Origin: Paramecium octaurelia
Taxonomy: Eukaryota > Ciliophora > Oligohymenophorea > Peniculida > Parameciidae
Assembly: GCA_905182995.1 (NCBI GenBank)
Contig: CAJJDP010000038.1
Coordinates: forward strand, 512,567-576,566
Length of the DNA stretch: 64,000 bases
Reading direction: 5' to 3'
The first letter of the stretch is position 1. Each line of letters starts with the position of its first letter. Positions 47,996 to 60,087 of the stretch are shown piece by piece. Under the pieces are notes generated by a model. It made no database searches, was not told where the DNA came from, and worked only from the letters and a program-made list of their open reading frames with translations. A program made the translations under genes and the position numbers.

Positions 47996-48368
47996 TCAAT
48001 ATTTTTATCTACGAACCCCAGCCAAACAAGCTCTATATATATTTCTTGGATTTTCAGGAAACATATCAGCATGAATTCTTAAATCTTCGATGTGATCTAT
48101 GAATTTGAATTGCAAATAATTAATATACCTAATTCTCCTTTTTTCGTCCACATGGCTTCAGCAGTATATCTTTTGCACATGTCTTCAGCTTCTTTTCTCA
48201 AAACAGGATCATTTACTCTGCCAGTAGCATAATCGCATCCCTTCCAGCAGATTTAAATTGATGGGTTATACCATGAAAATACATCTTAACACATAGCGTA
48301 GCAGGTACCACCATTATACCTAAGAATTTATCCACCTATGCTTAATTGTTAAGATTACCTGTTGCCAT
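47996..48368 (-). CDS. Small Cys-rich conserved-looking protein, 105 aa
   Basis: Introns 48336-48358 (23 nt) and 48097-48128 (32 nt) leave 106 codons. Six Cys occur, with two CxxxC pairs (CYAMC and CWKGC) early and single Cys later (EDMCKRY, YRACLAG), plus many Trp/Tyr. The paired CxxxC suggests a twin-CX3C mitochondrial intermembrane-space protein, but the spacing is not that of a family I know. No signal peptide. It may be a ciliate-specific respiratory-chain or import subunit; that is a guess. Confidence 0.62.
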
Positions 48369-48585
48369 TTTATGATAATTAAAAAATAAAATGTTATTGC
48401 ATAGTTATATTATATAAGTTTAATAAATATTACTCACTTGATTTTGTATTTGTAGGAGCAGAAGATAACATAATGAATAATAATCAAGGCATAATAATTG
48501 CATATATAAAATAGTTATTATAAATGAGGGTATATATAGAGAGTCATTAAAAAATTAAATCTTTAAATTTAAATAAAAACAAACA

Positions 48586-49143
48586 ATGTCCAACAATAAG
48601 GAATAAATCAAGGCAGAACTTGAAGAGAACAGAAAGAAATTAGCTGAAAAATTTGGACAAACAAAAATGGGCAGCACTTTGGCCAGAAGAAAGCATAAAA
48701 ATGTTCACTAAACTTAAGTACGTAATGGAAATAATCATTATAGATAAATGACGATAAGAAGCTCAAATAAGTTATCAAGAAATTTGGAGTACAACAATTA
48801 GGGAATATTGATGAAGTCAACTTTTTCAAAGATGATAATACAATTATTCACTTTTCAAAACCTGAAGTTCAAGCTGCTATTGGAAGCAATACATTTGCCA
48901 TTTTTGGAAATCCAGAAACTAAAAAGTTTGCAGAGTTGATGCCAGAGATTTTGAATCATATTGGTCCAAACTAAATGGGTCTTCTTTAAGAATTAATGAA
49001 AGAAAATTAGTCTAAGGTAAATAATTTAAAAAAATATTAAGGAAAAAGTTGAAAAAATTGCTGAGGCTGATCAAAAAGATGAGGATGATATTCCTGTATT
49101 AGTGTAAGGGTAAAACTTTGAAGAAGCAAGCAAGAAAGAATGA
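48586..49143 (+). CDS. BTF3: Nascent polypeptide-associated complex beta subunit (BTF3), 168 aa
   Basis: Introns 48718-48743 and 49017-49041 leave 169 codons. The family order is plain: KMGSTLARRKHKNVHQTQ (ribosome-binding RRKxK motif kept as RRKHK), KKFGVQQLGNIDEVNFFKDD, IHFSKPEVQAAIGSNTFAI, then ELMPEILNHIGPNQMG. NAC binds nascent chains at the ribosomal exit and prevents mis-targeting. Length is typical. The acidic tail is also as in the family. Confidence 0.95.
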
Positions 49144-49422
49144 GTTACAATATCATATATTATGTATACCATCCAATATATTATTAACCAATTTATATTA
49201 TTAAGATAAATCAAATGTAATCTAGCATCAGAGGAGGTCTTAAAGCCACATTGTTGTTAGGTATTTAATAAAAAAGTGACAAGATGGATTTTATCACTTT
49301 CGGGTGTTTACTTATTATGGTTTTGAATAATTAATCAGAATTGGTTGGAGGTTTGAGATGCTTATATAGAAATCAAATGGAAAGGAATCCCATTTGAAAT
49401 TATTATTAATTTAATTATTATT
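49144..49422. other. Intergenic DNA
   Basis: 280 bp between two plus-strand genes, no coding frame or known site. Confidence 0.4.
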
Positions 49423-50707
49423 ATGGTGTTGACTGCTAGACAAAGGGATGAATTAAATTAAGCAATACATCAATATTTATTGATAAGCTATCAATAGAGT
49501 GCACAAATGTTTAAAACTGAAGCTGCTGTTAAGGATGGATAAATAGAAGCTGATTTATTGGAAAAAAAATGGAATTCTATAGTAAGGTTGTCAAAAAGAG
49601 TAATAACTTTGGAATAACAAGTAGAACAATTGAATGAATAATTAGCATAAGCTTAAGCTGGCAAAATACAATTTAATAAATGTACAACAAATAAAGTTAA
49701 GATATAGCTGATGATGAATAAAGATTAACACCAATTGAGAAATTTAAATTAGAAGGACATAGAGCAGGAGTGAATTGTGTGGCTTTTCATCCCTAATACT
49801 AAATTCTTGGTTCAGCAAGCGATGATGGCAGTATCAAATTATGGGATTATGAAAGTGGTTATTTCGAAAAAACCTTAAAAGGACACACAAGTAATGTAAA
49901 TTGTTTGGCATTTGATCCTACTGGAAAATATATTTGTAGTGCTAGTAGTGTATAATTAAATTTGATAATAAGGATTTATCAATAAAAATATGGGAATTAA
50001 AAAATCATACCTGTGTAAAAACACTCATAGGTCACGAACATAGTGTATCAACAGTTTAATTTTCTGACCATGGAGACTTCATATTGAGCGCTAGCAGAGA
50101 TAAAAATATCAAATTATGGGAAGTGGCGACAGGATTTTGTAAGAAAACATTCTCTGAGCATTAAGAGTGGGTCAGATGTGCTGTATTCAGCAATGATGAA
50201 AAATAAATGGCCTCTTGTTCTTAAGATTAAATGATTTATATTTGGGTGATAGATAGCGGATAAGTTTTACATTAATTGAGTGGGCATGAACATGTAGTTG
50301 AATAAGTCAAGTATGTGCCAGAGCATGGGGCTAAGCAAATACTGACTCAACAATAACAGCAAAATATTTAAACGATTAATTTATTAGTTTCAGTGTCAAG
50401 AGACAAGGAAATTAAAATTTGGAATACTATTTTAGGAACGAATATGTTTACATTATCTGGGCATGATAATTGGGTTAATGGAGTCTCTTTTCATCCAGAT
50501 GGAGTCCACATGCTTTCAGTGTCCGATGACAAGACTATTAGAGTAAATATTCCATATTGATAATAGGTTTGGAACTTGAAAGAATAGAAATAAAAAAAGA
50601 AAATTGAAAATGCTCATGATAAGTTCATTTTAAAATGTGAAATAAATAAATTTATATTCGCCACATGTTCAGTAGACCAAACAATTAAATTATGGCTATT
50701 AAGTTGA
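49423..50707 (+). CDS. LIS1: LIS1/PAFAH1B1 dynein regulator (LisH + WD40), 403 aa
   Basis: Introns 49682-49707, 49950-49972 and 50543-50566 leave 404 codons. The N-terminal LisH motif ([17 protein letters not shown]) is followed by a short coiled coil, then seven WD40 repeats ([104 protein letters not shown], and a last weak one). This is the LIS1 layout and length. LIS1 dimers bind the cytoplasmic dynein motor ring and regulate it. The long insert in repeat five-six is usual in LIS1. Confidence 0.94.
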
Positions 50708-50725
50708 TCAAATAAATAATATATA

Positions 50726-53592
50726 TCAAAAATATATTAAATACATCTAATTAAACCTGTGTTATTACATTATGATATATTAATTTATATTAAAATCAAA
50801 ATCTCCTCCTTAAATTCCACACCGATTAAACATATTATTCAAATTGAATATCATTTCAATCAACACATTTAAATTATTGTGATGCCCAATAAATTCTTCG
50901 AAAGTTAGAAATGAACACCGCCTTTTTATACTCTTACAAAAACAATATGATGTAATTCAAAAAGATTCAGTAAATTCACATAACACATCATCATCTCTTT
51001 TTCTGTCGGCTCTAACATCAGGGTGATCTTTTGCATTGAATTATTCTATTAATCATTAAACTTAAATTACATTTAACTATATCAATAGTAGCCTTAGGAA
51101 GAGATTCAAACGCTTGTTAAACAGAATCAAAATTCCTTAAACTCATTGTACCTTATACCTATTTAATGAATCCCCCATAGTTCATAATTCAATTTGTTGA
51201 AATTATTAGAAAACTTCATCTAAAATTTATTCACTAACTTTCGATTTCCATTAATTAAAGCAATTCTTCCGTTCCTAATATGATACATCATTCAATTAAG
51301 ATTTATCATACAACAAAAATCTATACTATATATTTATTAAACCTCGTAATCCTCTTTATGAGATTGTTTCTCAAATTGTAATACCATCCAACTTTTACTT
51401 GCTTGGTTTGATGCTTTATTCATATTATTTGAGATTATTATGAAATCTAAGATTAGGAAGGTGGAATTTATTAAAGTTGAGACCCATTTTGATTAACCTT
51501 GACATCCTCCAATGGTTTAAAATATTAAATGAAGTTGGTTAATTATTAATCAATCAAAGGTCTTAGGTAAGCTAATTATTCTTGTTTGGTAAATGTTCCA
51601 AATGATGCGTTTGCAGAAACACTTCCTCCTTATAAAACATATCTATGATGATCTTGTAAATAACTTCTTTTATGATCTGGTTCAAAAAATTATTTATTAC
51701 CAGCATTATGATGCTTGCTTCCATTTTATAGCAATCTAAGGGCACTCACAATTATCTACTTAAAATATTTAGCATCAGGTTTTGAGCGCTAAAATTACTA
51801 AAGAAGTCTAATAGTTCTTCATTTAATGTATTTTCATGCCCGAATTCTCCATTAATATTATGTAACAATTATAATGGTTCAAAAAGCCTTAAATGATTTC
51901 ATCATCGCTTTTTTTTCTAAATATAAATTTATTTCTTAAAGTTGATAACGTAATAATCGTTTGTTCGATATTTTTCAAATAGTTATTCTACTAATTGAGA
52001 TCTCTAATATGGCATTTCATCACTTCATACAAAAATGAAACCCCATAACCCAATAAACCAGTTTACTCTCTATCAAAGTATTAGAAAGCCAGATCAATTT
52101 CTTGGTCTGTAACCTTGATTTTGTGATCTCTAATAGCCTTTCTAAATTCTGTTAAATTTAACATCCCATTATGATCAGCATCTAAGATCTTACTCACGCT
52201 ATAAAATTATATGACCCCTCTTGCTCCCCTTGATATTAATCTATTCCTTATTCTTTAAACTATTAATTCAACTTATCTAGATGTTGATTACATCTATGAT
52301 GCGTTAGATTAATGAGATTAGCCTTCCTTTTATTGTTAATACTTTTATTGATAAGATTTTACAGATTTAACTTAAGAAGGACAAAAATTCAACTATTACA
52401 CAATTTTGAGGATTAGCAATTAATATCTATTATTCTGGAGAATCATTAAATTACTATGTGTAACACTTTTTGGAGGAGTACCGTATTAGGGACCTTATTA
52501 TTAAAATTATTTTAGATCTTAAACCCAGGTTAAGATAGTCTTAAAGATTTCGTCATTGGTCACATAAAATCCGAAATATCAATAGAAATCAAAAAGTCTG
52601 GAATGGTTAGCACCTAAGTTGAAGATATACACTCAATCCAGATAAAAATTCTTCTCTTACATCATTAGGAGATCTATTTAATATTTTATTTTCAGGATGT
52701 CGATCAGCATTAAATCTATTGATCAATTATTGCGGACATATTTCTCTCTATTCATAATTGTAAAATAGATTAGAAACTACTCCATACTTTGAGTGATTCA
52801 AATATGGACCCTTTATGTTATTAATCAAGTTTGAAGCTCTTATATACTCTCCATTAAATACTCAATACATCCATCTACATCTCTATTATTTTTTTCTAAT
52901 AATCTTGCAATTCTCAAGATGTAAACTAATTTGGCAAACTAATCACTAAGTTCAAAATGCCTAATGCCCCTTTCAATTTAATTTTCATCTTAACTCTTCT
53001 AATGAACCTCCTGTTTATACAATTCTTGATTCCGGCTAGTCTTACATCTATTGCTTACCAACCACTCTATTGATAAAATCTTTATATGATAGTTATTCAT
53101 CTACAGAGTAATTTATCCAAAGCTTTCTCCAAACAAATACTACTATATCTTTATACTTCTTAATCTGGAATTGTGACATCAGCTTTTGCTCTTGCTTTCA
53201 AAAAGTCTTGTTTCTTCAAATTTTCTTCATTGTTTAAATCTAAAAATTTGAATATTTTTAGTAAAACTGTCTCAACACTAATTCTTGAGGAGGCTTGAAT
53301 TAAAGTTTTGTTACAGGTTCTATTTCATTTTATTTTCCTTCGAATCCATCTATTTAATATTTTTTCTGATAATATAAACCATATAATATTGCTGTATTTA
53401 TTTTATATTCTCCAATTACTATCTTATCCTTTATTTTGTTTCACTTAGGATTGGCAATTTTTGTTGTTTAGATGGTTTAGTAAGATCAGATATGTATATA
53501 AGCACTGTTGGTTGATCTTGATATAAATAGAAAAATAGTTCTGGTTTCATTAATATGGGAAATTGGACATTTTGGATTGATATTTTCACCAT
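50726..53592 (-). CDS. Large calcyphosin-like EF-hand protein with repeated modules, about 930 aa, frame-disrupted
   Basis: A continuous minus-strand coding signal runs from ATG 53592 to about 50726. Three segments resemble calcyphosin: ISRGARGVIQFYSVSK plus two EF hands (DADHNGMLNLTEFRKAI; FDREQTGLL), a module with NADRHPENK and PNDVREEF, and a module with AKDHPDVRADRKRDDDVLCEF and FLTFEEFIGHHNNL. Several introns can be seen (for example 25 nt near 51065) but two -1 shifts near 51861-51869 and 51777-51789 remain, probably missing bases. Calcyphosins are Ca2+-binding proteins without catalytic activity. The convergent LIS1 stop is 18 bp away. Exon limits are approximate. Confidence 0.6.
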
Positions 53593-53662
53593 CTTTAATG
53601 TGCAAAGAAATAAATATTATTTGAATTCTAATATTATTTTACATAAACTATAATATTTATAA

Positions 53663-54760
53663 ATGAATTATGTAATTAAATAAACAGAATAATTTTTAAG
53701 GGCGCTTAAAATATGCCATTCTATTGATTAGAATTTACATTGTTACTTTTCAAACGAAGGTATATTCAAATTTCAAAAAAATTAGGAATTTTATTATTAA
53801 GCAACTATGAATAGTTTGAGGATGTTGATACAAAAAAGCCCACTTTTTTTTGTTATCTCAACTCTAGTTCATTTGAATAAGTCCAAACCAATTCTATTCA
53901 CTATAAGATGCCTTAAACATTGTCCCCTGATCTATAGATTAAACTTTAAAAGCTCAATGCATCATTGGATAAATTAGTCTTTGAATTAAACATTCTATAA
54001 TTATATACAAGTTTAAAGCCCTTTAAAAAATAAATTAAAAGAATAGAGATTTAAGTTTATTACACAATTTCCTAATTAAGAGTAGTACAAAAATTTAAAA
54101 TGATTGTTTTTTTTAAAGATTCATATTTTACTATCGAATGCCCAATTATATAGTTGGATGAAATTTAACAAATGGAATTGATAAGAAAATACATGGAAAA
54201 CAGAAGACACCTTGATGTGTTAGAGGTTGATTCAGAAATCTCAGAATACTTACACGATTTTAATTAAAAGGAAGCAATTTAATTAATTTTGAAAAGAAAT
54301 AGCATAGAAATCCATTTAAATAGTTAAAAACAAGAGACGACTCTTGAATTAAATAGCGGATTTTTAACATAATATAAGTTTGATGATTTCACTAATATAT
54401 ACAAAAATGTTAATACAATTAACATCGAACCAAATGTGTTAACTCCTTTCCATGGATATGGATTTAAAATTTCTATTTCAAAAGATATCAATTAAAAACC
54501 GAGGATATTTATATCTCAGGACTGGTCAGATTAAATCAGTATGGTGTTAAAATCCATTACCAGCCTAATAAAGAAAATAAAAATTATTTCAATTTTAGAT
54601 GATGATTGCAATGAAGATGAATTGTAACTTTTATTTCTCTTATCATTTTAGGCTTGACATTATCGCTGAATATTAGACTGATAGAATGTAAGAATAAGAA
54701 TGTTAATAAATTGAAGAGCAATAAGTCAGAAAAAAGATTAAAATGAATTTTAAAAGTTGA
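53663..54760 (+). CDS. Possible Rad9-like sliding-clamp (9-1-1) protein, 347 aa
   Basis: Introns 53760-53785 and 54624-54651 leave 348 codons. The layout suggests two clamp domains joined by a linker: FLRALKICHSIDQNLHCYF with GILLLSNYEQ, LDKLVFELNILQLY, and later the pair GYGFKISISKD and RIFISQDWSDQISMVLKS near the end, as in Rad9 family. A charged tail with KKIKM follows and could be a nuclear signal or phospho-tail. The similarity is weak and by eye; another beta-rich protein is possible. Its start is 70 bp from the divergent EF-hand gene. Confidence 0.45.
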
Positions 54761-54869
54761 TTCGCATTTTTATACAAATAAATGCTAATTTATTATGTAA
54801 TGATAATATAGTGTTGAAAAGATTGTGTGAAAATTTAATTTACTATTTTTTAATAATAGCCTGATTAAA

Positions 54870-55183
54870 TCACTTTTTCTGTGTGTTTTTAACTTTTGGT
54901 TATGCTTAAGTTCCTGCTCTAAAACCATTCTTTGCTCTTCTGGCAATTGATTTCAAATATCTCATTCTTCCTGTTCCAGTTGATCTACGTCTAGCAACCT
55001 TCTCTCCCCACCCGCTGTCTAATATTGTATTTATTCATTAATACAAAGTCTCAATCTTGCAGCTGGATATCCGCATGATGCGCATCTATTTTTTTAGATG
55101 TGGAATGTTTATCTGCCACACCTCTTGCAGAAAGTGTGAGTCTTTTAATGCCTTTTTCCTATTGCTGGTGTTCCTCTTGCCAT
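54870..55183 (-). CDS. RPL37: 60S ribosomal protein eL37, 95 aa
   Basis: A 26-nt intron (55019-55044) leaves 96 codons. The sequence follows eL37: [19 protein letters not shown], a four-Cys zinc site (CKRCG and CASCG), then [18 protein letters not shown]. The C-terminal half is strongly basic, as expected for an rRNA-binding protein of the large subunit. Length is the usual 90-97 aa. Trp occurs before the RRR motif as in the family. Confidence 0.95.
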
Positions 55184-55414
55184 TTGATTATTTAATAAAA
55201 GATTTAATTTTATGAAAAAAACTCTAACACATAGGAAAATAGATCATAAGAAAACCTTTTTTATATATGTAATATGAATTATTAGTTATAAACAATCCAG
55301 GTCATCATTAATCCAAAAGATTTCTTATTAAAAATATTCAATATGTTTATTTAAAACACATTCATTTTTTTTGGTTTTTGTTTTAATTGAACATTACTTT
55401 TTATAATATTTTTT

Positions 55415-56171
55415 TCAAGTCATATCACTATTTTCATTAATTACAGAACCATCTTCATTGTTGTTTTTATTTTCTTTATAAGTAATCTCCATTTTCCAGC
55501 AGCGTTATAATAATTTCAGCAATCCTATTATTTTTCATATATGAGTTTTATAAATAACTATAATCGGTTCTTTGTTTTAGAATATTTTTAAGTTTATAAA
55601 TAAAACCTTTTATCCAATAGTTACTTCAATGAAGTCAAAAAGTCCTATATTTTACATCAGATTCTTACATTTACTTCTTTATTCTTCAAAATTATATTTG
55701 TAAATGAAATTTTCATAAGTCTAAAACAATGAATTGATTAAAAACTTTTTGAGAAAATAATTTAACCAATTTGTTGCAATTCTTTATGCTCTAACTACGT
55801 TATCTTAAATATTTTTCCAGCTCTTTGATTATAGAGACATAATCTTTGAGATGCTTGATATCAATAGGTTTTTGAATAAAAGAATATGACTTTATATCTT
55901 AAACAATTTTCTAGTATAGATTTATTTTATACTTTCATATAAATCCTAACAGATTTGTAGATTTTAATCATAAAAGAAATCCTATTATTTTATATATTAG
56001 AATGTATATGTAATATATGTACTGCTGCAATTATTTATATGTATAGTTCTTCAGAAATATTAATTCAATTATTTAAGTCAAATAGTATTGTTATGCTATT
56101 ATATCATTATTTATTTCATCCGTTAAAGGCATTTAAAAATGGAGAATCTTGTTGTTTAATGTAGATTACAT
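55415..56171 (-). CDS. Unidentified gene, exon structure unresolved
   Basis: Coding-like minus-strand frames run from ATG 56171 (MPLTDEINNDIIAQQYYL in the first part) through a second segment starting at ATG 55840 (AQRIATNWLNYFLKKFLI; KCKNLMQNIGLFDFIEV) to an acidic end (NNNEDGSVINENSDMT) and TGA at 55415-55417. I could not settle the joints, and an in-frame TGA remains near 55540. It could be one gene with unrecognised introns or base errors. No family recognised. Confidence 0.4.
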
Positions 56172-56674
56172 GTTGATTATTTTTAAAGACAAAATAATTA
56201 AAAATTCCTCCACTCAATAGAGATGAGACTTCCCAATCTGTTTACATTCAGCCGTTTTCCATAATGTATTTCCAAATTCACTTTTTATAATGAATTCTAT
56301 AAATTGTTAAAAGCATTTTTCATAATTTTACAAATGACTAATCAATTAATTATCATATCAAATTAAATCTGAATATTTCTTTAAGAATTTACTTATTATG
56401 GAGTTAAGTTTATTATTTAGAATAGTAATACTTCAAATATTTTCATTCACAAAATAAAATTTATAACAAAAAGATCTACAACTAGTTATTAATTTTTAAT
56501 AGATGTATGCTACTATTTAAAGACAAAAGATATAAAATTTTGAATTATTTTTTAACTTAATATTTGGAAAAGATTCGTTTTCCATATCAATTTATTTGGA
56601 GTATTAAAATAGAGTATTTAAGAGGAAATAAATAAAATAATGCAACTAAAATATTTTAATATTTAACAATATTT
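56172..56674. other. AT-rich intergenic DNA
   Basis: About 500 bp, nothing recognisable on either strand. Confidence 0.45.
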
Positions 56675-57949
56675 TCATTCTTTTTATTGCTAGAATTATT
56701 CCTCCTATATTTAAAATATTTATTATCCTTGAGGCTTTAGAGAGTCTTAAAAAATTGAATTCAATTATTTAAGATGTTCACTGTTTAAACAAGTTACATC
56801 AACTAGAGCTGCAGAAACCAAATATGGATCAATATTAGCAGCTGGTCTTCTATCTTCAAAATATCTAAACATGGTGATAATTAAAAAATACCCTTATCCT
56901 AATTCTTTTGTGATTATTGGTACTCTAACAGAACTCCCTCTTGATCCATCTCCCCAAGTGAATTAGTCATATTTTCCTGTCTCATGTCTACTTCTTAATG
57001 TAAGCTCGTTCTTTTATCCGTATAACCTAATCATTTCAAGATGATTTCTTTAAGAATAGGCATTAATTTATCTACAATATATCTATATCCTCCTTCAGAT
57101 CTAGTTGTAACTGTCGAATAATTGCAATGAGCTCCACTTCCATTCCAATCACCTAATATTGGTTTAGGATCGTAGTTGATATCGATTCCAAATTCTTCCC
57201 CAATTCTTTCTAAATTATATCTTGCCAACCACATATGATCTCCTATTTCAATGCCTTCCGCAATTCCAATTTAAAATTCCCATTATGATGGTGCAACTTC
57301 AGCATTTAATCCAGCAATTTTTAATCCAGCATTCAAGCATGCTCTTAGGTGAGCCTGAGCTAAAGCTCTTCCAAAATTATTCCTTTCACCAATTGAGCAA
57401 TAATATCTGCCTTGTGGATAAGGAAATCCTCCTGTTGGCCATCCTAAAGGCCATAAATGTGTTGTTCCTGTCCTTTTTAATAAGAAATATTCTTATTCAA
57501 TTCCAAACCACGGTTTATGATCTCTGGCTTTCTCCATAATTTAATTTGCAATCCATCTAAACAAATAATTTCAAGCTAAAATACCTAAAGTTATATCTAG
57601 ATGGTGTTTTTTTAGCAGGAAGGTATGTTTCACACAATACAAGAATATGAGGATCTCCTCTAAAGGGATCTTTAACTACTCGAACTGGTTTTAAATATAT
57701 TTAGGAAATCTTGTCACTGCTTAATCCGTTGATGACCCATCATATGTCCACCATTCCAAATCTTCAAGACTTTTTATTTGAGTTTAATAAACCTATCATT
57801 TTTACACGTGTAAATACTTTTGTCTTCGATCTTAAAGCTTCTCCAGTTCCATCAATCCAAATGTATTCAGCCAATACATAACTATTATTCGCATTATTTG
57901 ACAGTTAGTAGTAGTTAAAGTCACGTAGATTTTCAATGGTTTCTGTCAT
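56675..57949 (-). CDS. Glutamine synthetase (GSII type), about 398 aa, two apparent -1 frameshifts
   Basis: Introns 57793-57817, 57557-57584 and 56865-56891 (25, 28, 27 nt). Landmarks are strong: [87 protein letters not shown]-type motif, [18 protein letters not shown] and [20 protein letters not shown]. Spliced length is two bases short of a multiple of three; the breaks lie at about 57726 (GG where GGG is expected on the coding strand) and 57045-57047 (AAA for AAAA). The enzyme makes glutamine from glutamate, ammonia and ATP. Two breaks could also mean a pseudogene, but the rest is intact. Confidence 0.85.
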
Positions 57950-58032
57950 GAAAAAATGAAATAATTGGAACTTTAATTAAATATAAAAATTTTTATCCTT
58001 AATTTATATTTATATGGATTTAGGTTTCATCC

Positions 58033-58810
58033 TCATTTCCCTATTTTTGGGTATTTCTTTTTATAATCCTCAATTTTAAGTTCCATAGCATCCTTGATTT
58101 AATTTTTAAATTAGAGCTATTAAGATTTGCTTTATTACAATTTTTGTAGATATCTCATTTCTAATTCTTCAAGAGCTTTTAGTTCTTGATCTTTACTATC
58201 TAATTCTTATTATATTAAAGACTTTTCAATGTAATTTATATTCTAAAATGTTTATTACCTATTTTACTAATATTCTTTAATTTTCTTCTAACCTTGTTTT
58301 TCCAAGTTTATCACTTATAATCTATTTATATTAAACTTTTGAAATACCTATTTATTTATTTTTCATGAATTTGCTAATCCTTATTCATTTTTATTTTTAG
58401 TTTATCTTGTTGATGAATATATTTTATTTTAAAGGCTTATTCTTTCTTCTCCATTTAGGCATGCTCTCGAGCGAACTTTAATGCTTCATTTGAAAAACAC
58501 TGAATCATTTCCTTTTTCTATCTTTTCTCATTATATTCTTTTTCCTTTTCACTTTAAATGAATTATTTATATTCTTATTCCTTATAATGAGTAAAAATAC
58601 TTTCTATTTTATATCTTCATAGAGCCTTTTTGATTCCTCTACATTTTTTAGTAGTTTAGACTTAAATGGATTCGCTCTTTGCTATATGGTTTCTGATTCT
58701 TTTTATAATAGAGCCACCCTCTCTTTGAGCAAGAATATTTCATATAATTTTTAGTTTTTTAGGTGTTTTAATGCCGTACGTGTAATTTTCTCACTTTCAA
58801 AGGTTCTCAT
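58033..58810 (-). CDS. Coiled-coil protein, 243 aa
   Basis: Introns 58581-58600 (20 nt) and 58322-58347 (26 nt) leave 244 codons. It is almost entirely charged alpha-helix (KQYNEKRQKKEMIQ; FAREHAQMEKKEQAFK; LDSKDQELKALEELEMRYLQ) with no Pro except at the end (KKYPKIGK). A basal-body or cytoskeletal role is plausible but only from composition. Not assigned to a family. Confidence 0.65.
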
Positions 58811-59045
58811 TATTATATAATTAATATTTTAGAATTAGGGATCAAACTAAAAATGATGGGTTAAGTTAATTGCTTGAAAATTAAATAAGATCATTGTTAT
58901 TGAGTGAAAATTACTATTCGGATCTTTATTCACAAAGTTTAACATTATTATTGTAGAGAATGAAAATTGTTAACAATCCCAAAACCTATATTAATTATGC
59001 AGGTTTTTGGGGACAGACATTAATTATAATTTTTTAAATTTAGAT

Positions 59046-60045
59046 ATGAATAATAAAAAATGGGAAGTTTTATTTATTGAGCTTCTTAAGTCAAGAATTA
59101 ATAAGAAATTCTACATAAGAATACCTGAAAATGTAAAAAAAAAACATCAAATCGATTCAGAAAAAGGAAACTAATAATAATGATCAGAGTAACTAATTTA
59201 AACATATTGATTGTGATTCTTTTAGCATAAAATTATAAGAATTGGAGAATTGCTAAATCTTTGTTTAACTTTTGAGAGGAAAAGAAAATAATAAAAGGAT
59301 ATTTAAGGGAAATTTACAAATAGAAGGTTAAAAGCTAAGAGAGATTAAGTAATAGAAAGAAACTTCTGTCATCAAATGTTGAGAAGAAATTACAAGAAGT
59401 AATTCTTATTAAAAATGATTTAATTTTATAATAAAACTTTAATTTGAAATAATATTAAATATTTGAATCATAAAATTAAAGATCCAAGTACAATAATTAA
59501 ACTAAAGTCTGCAGTTAAAAAATAATACTAAAAAAGGTATTTAATATTTATAAACAAACTAATTCAAAAAAAAGTAGTTGGATAAAGTAAAAGTATGAGG
59601 ATTTCTTTACTAAACAAATCCTTAAATATAATGAAGAAGAAGATTTAATTAGAGAATTTGAAGATATTTATTGTAAAATTATTTTGGATTAATTGGATTA
59701 TTAATTTGGATTTTTTATATGAAAAAGAAAATAGAAGAAGTAGATGATTGTTATATTGTGCATTGTTAAACATAGTTTACATAATAAAATAGTGTGAAGT
59801 TAATATAAAGAGATATATTTAAAATGAATAAATTAGAAGAACATTCTTGTAAACTAATATCTGAAAAATAAAAATTACAATTATAACTAGGTAAATTGAC
59901 AGTTAAATAAGAATTAATCTTAAACTTTCTGAATAAACTTAATTATCATGAAATGTTGAAGTTGATGGAGATTGCAAAAGTGCTCAAAGTCTGTTTATAG
60001 AAACAACAAATTTTCAACGTTTCTATAAACAGATTGCTTGTTTGA
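59046..60045 (+). CDS. Unidentified coiled-coil gene with disrupted frames
   Basis: Begins MNNKKWEVLFIELLKSRI at ATG 59046, with a 28-nt intron at 59133-59160. Coding-like segments follow in more than one frame (CQIFVQLLRGKENNKRIF; VEKKLQEVILIKNDLILQ; YNEEEDLIREFEDIYCKI; and ATG 59824 to TGA 60043-60045 with LEEHSCKLISEKQKLQLQ). I could not join them with introns, so base errors or decay are likely. The end contains a 15-bp inverted repeat at 59990-60033. Confidence 0.4.
59990..60033. repeat. Perfect 15-bp inverted repeat (hairpin) with 14-nt loop
   Basis: The left arm TCTGTTTATAGAAAC (59990-60004) is the exact reverse complement of the right arm at 60019-60033, around a 14-nt loop. It sits 3 bp from the left edge of the duplicated block starting at 60030. 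Confidence 0.85.
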
Positions 60046-60087
60046 ATAAAGTATTAATAATTAATTTTCATTATCACGCTTTGTTTT

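Noticed and set aside
57222-57539. 105-codon plus-strand ORF
   Set aside because: Antisense to glutamine synthetase exons.
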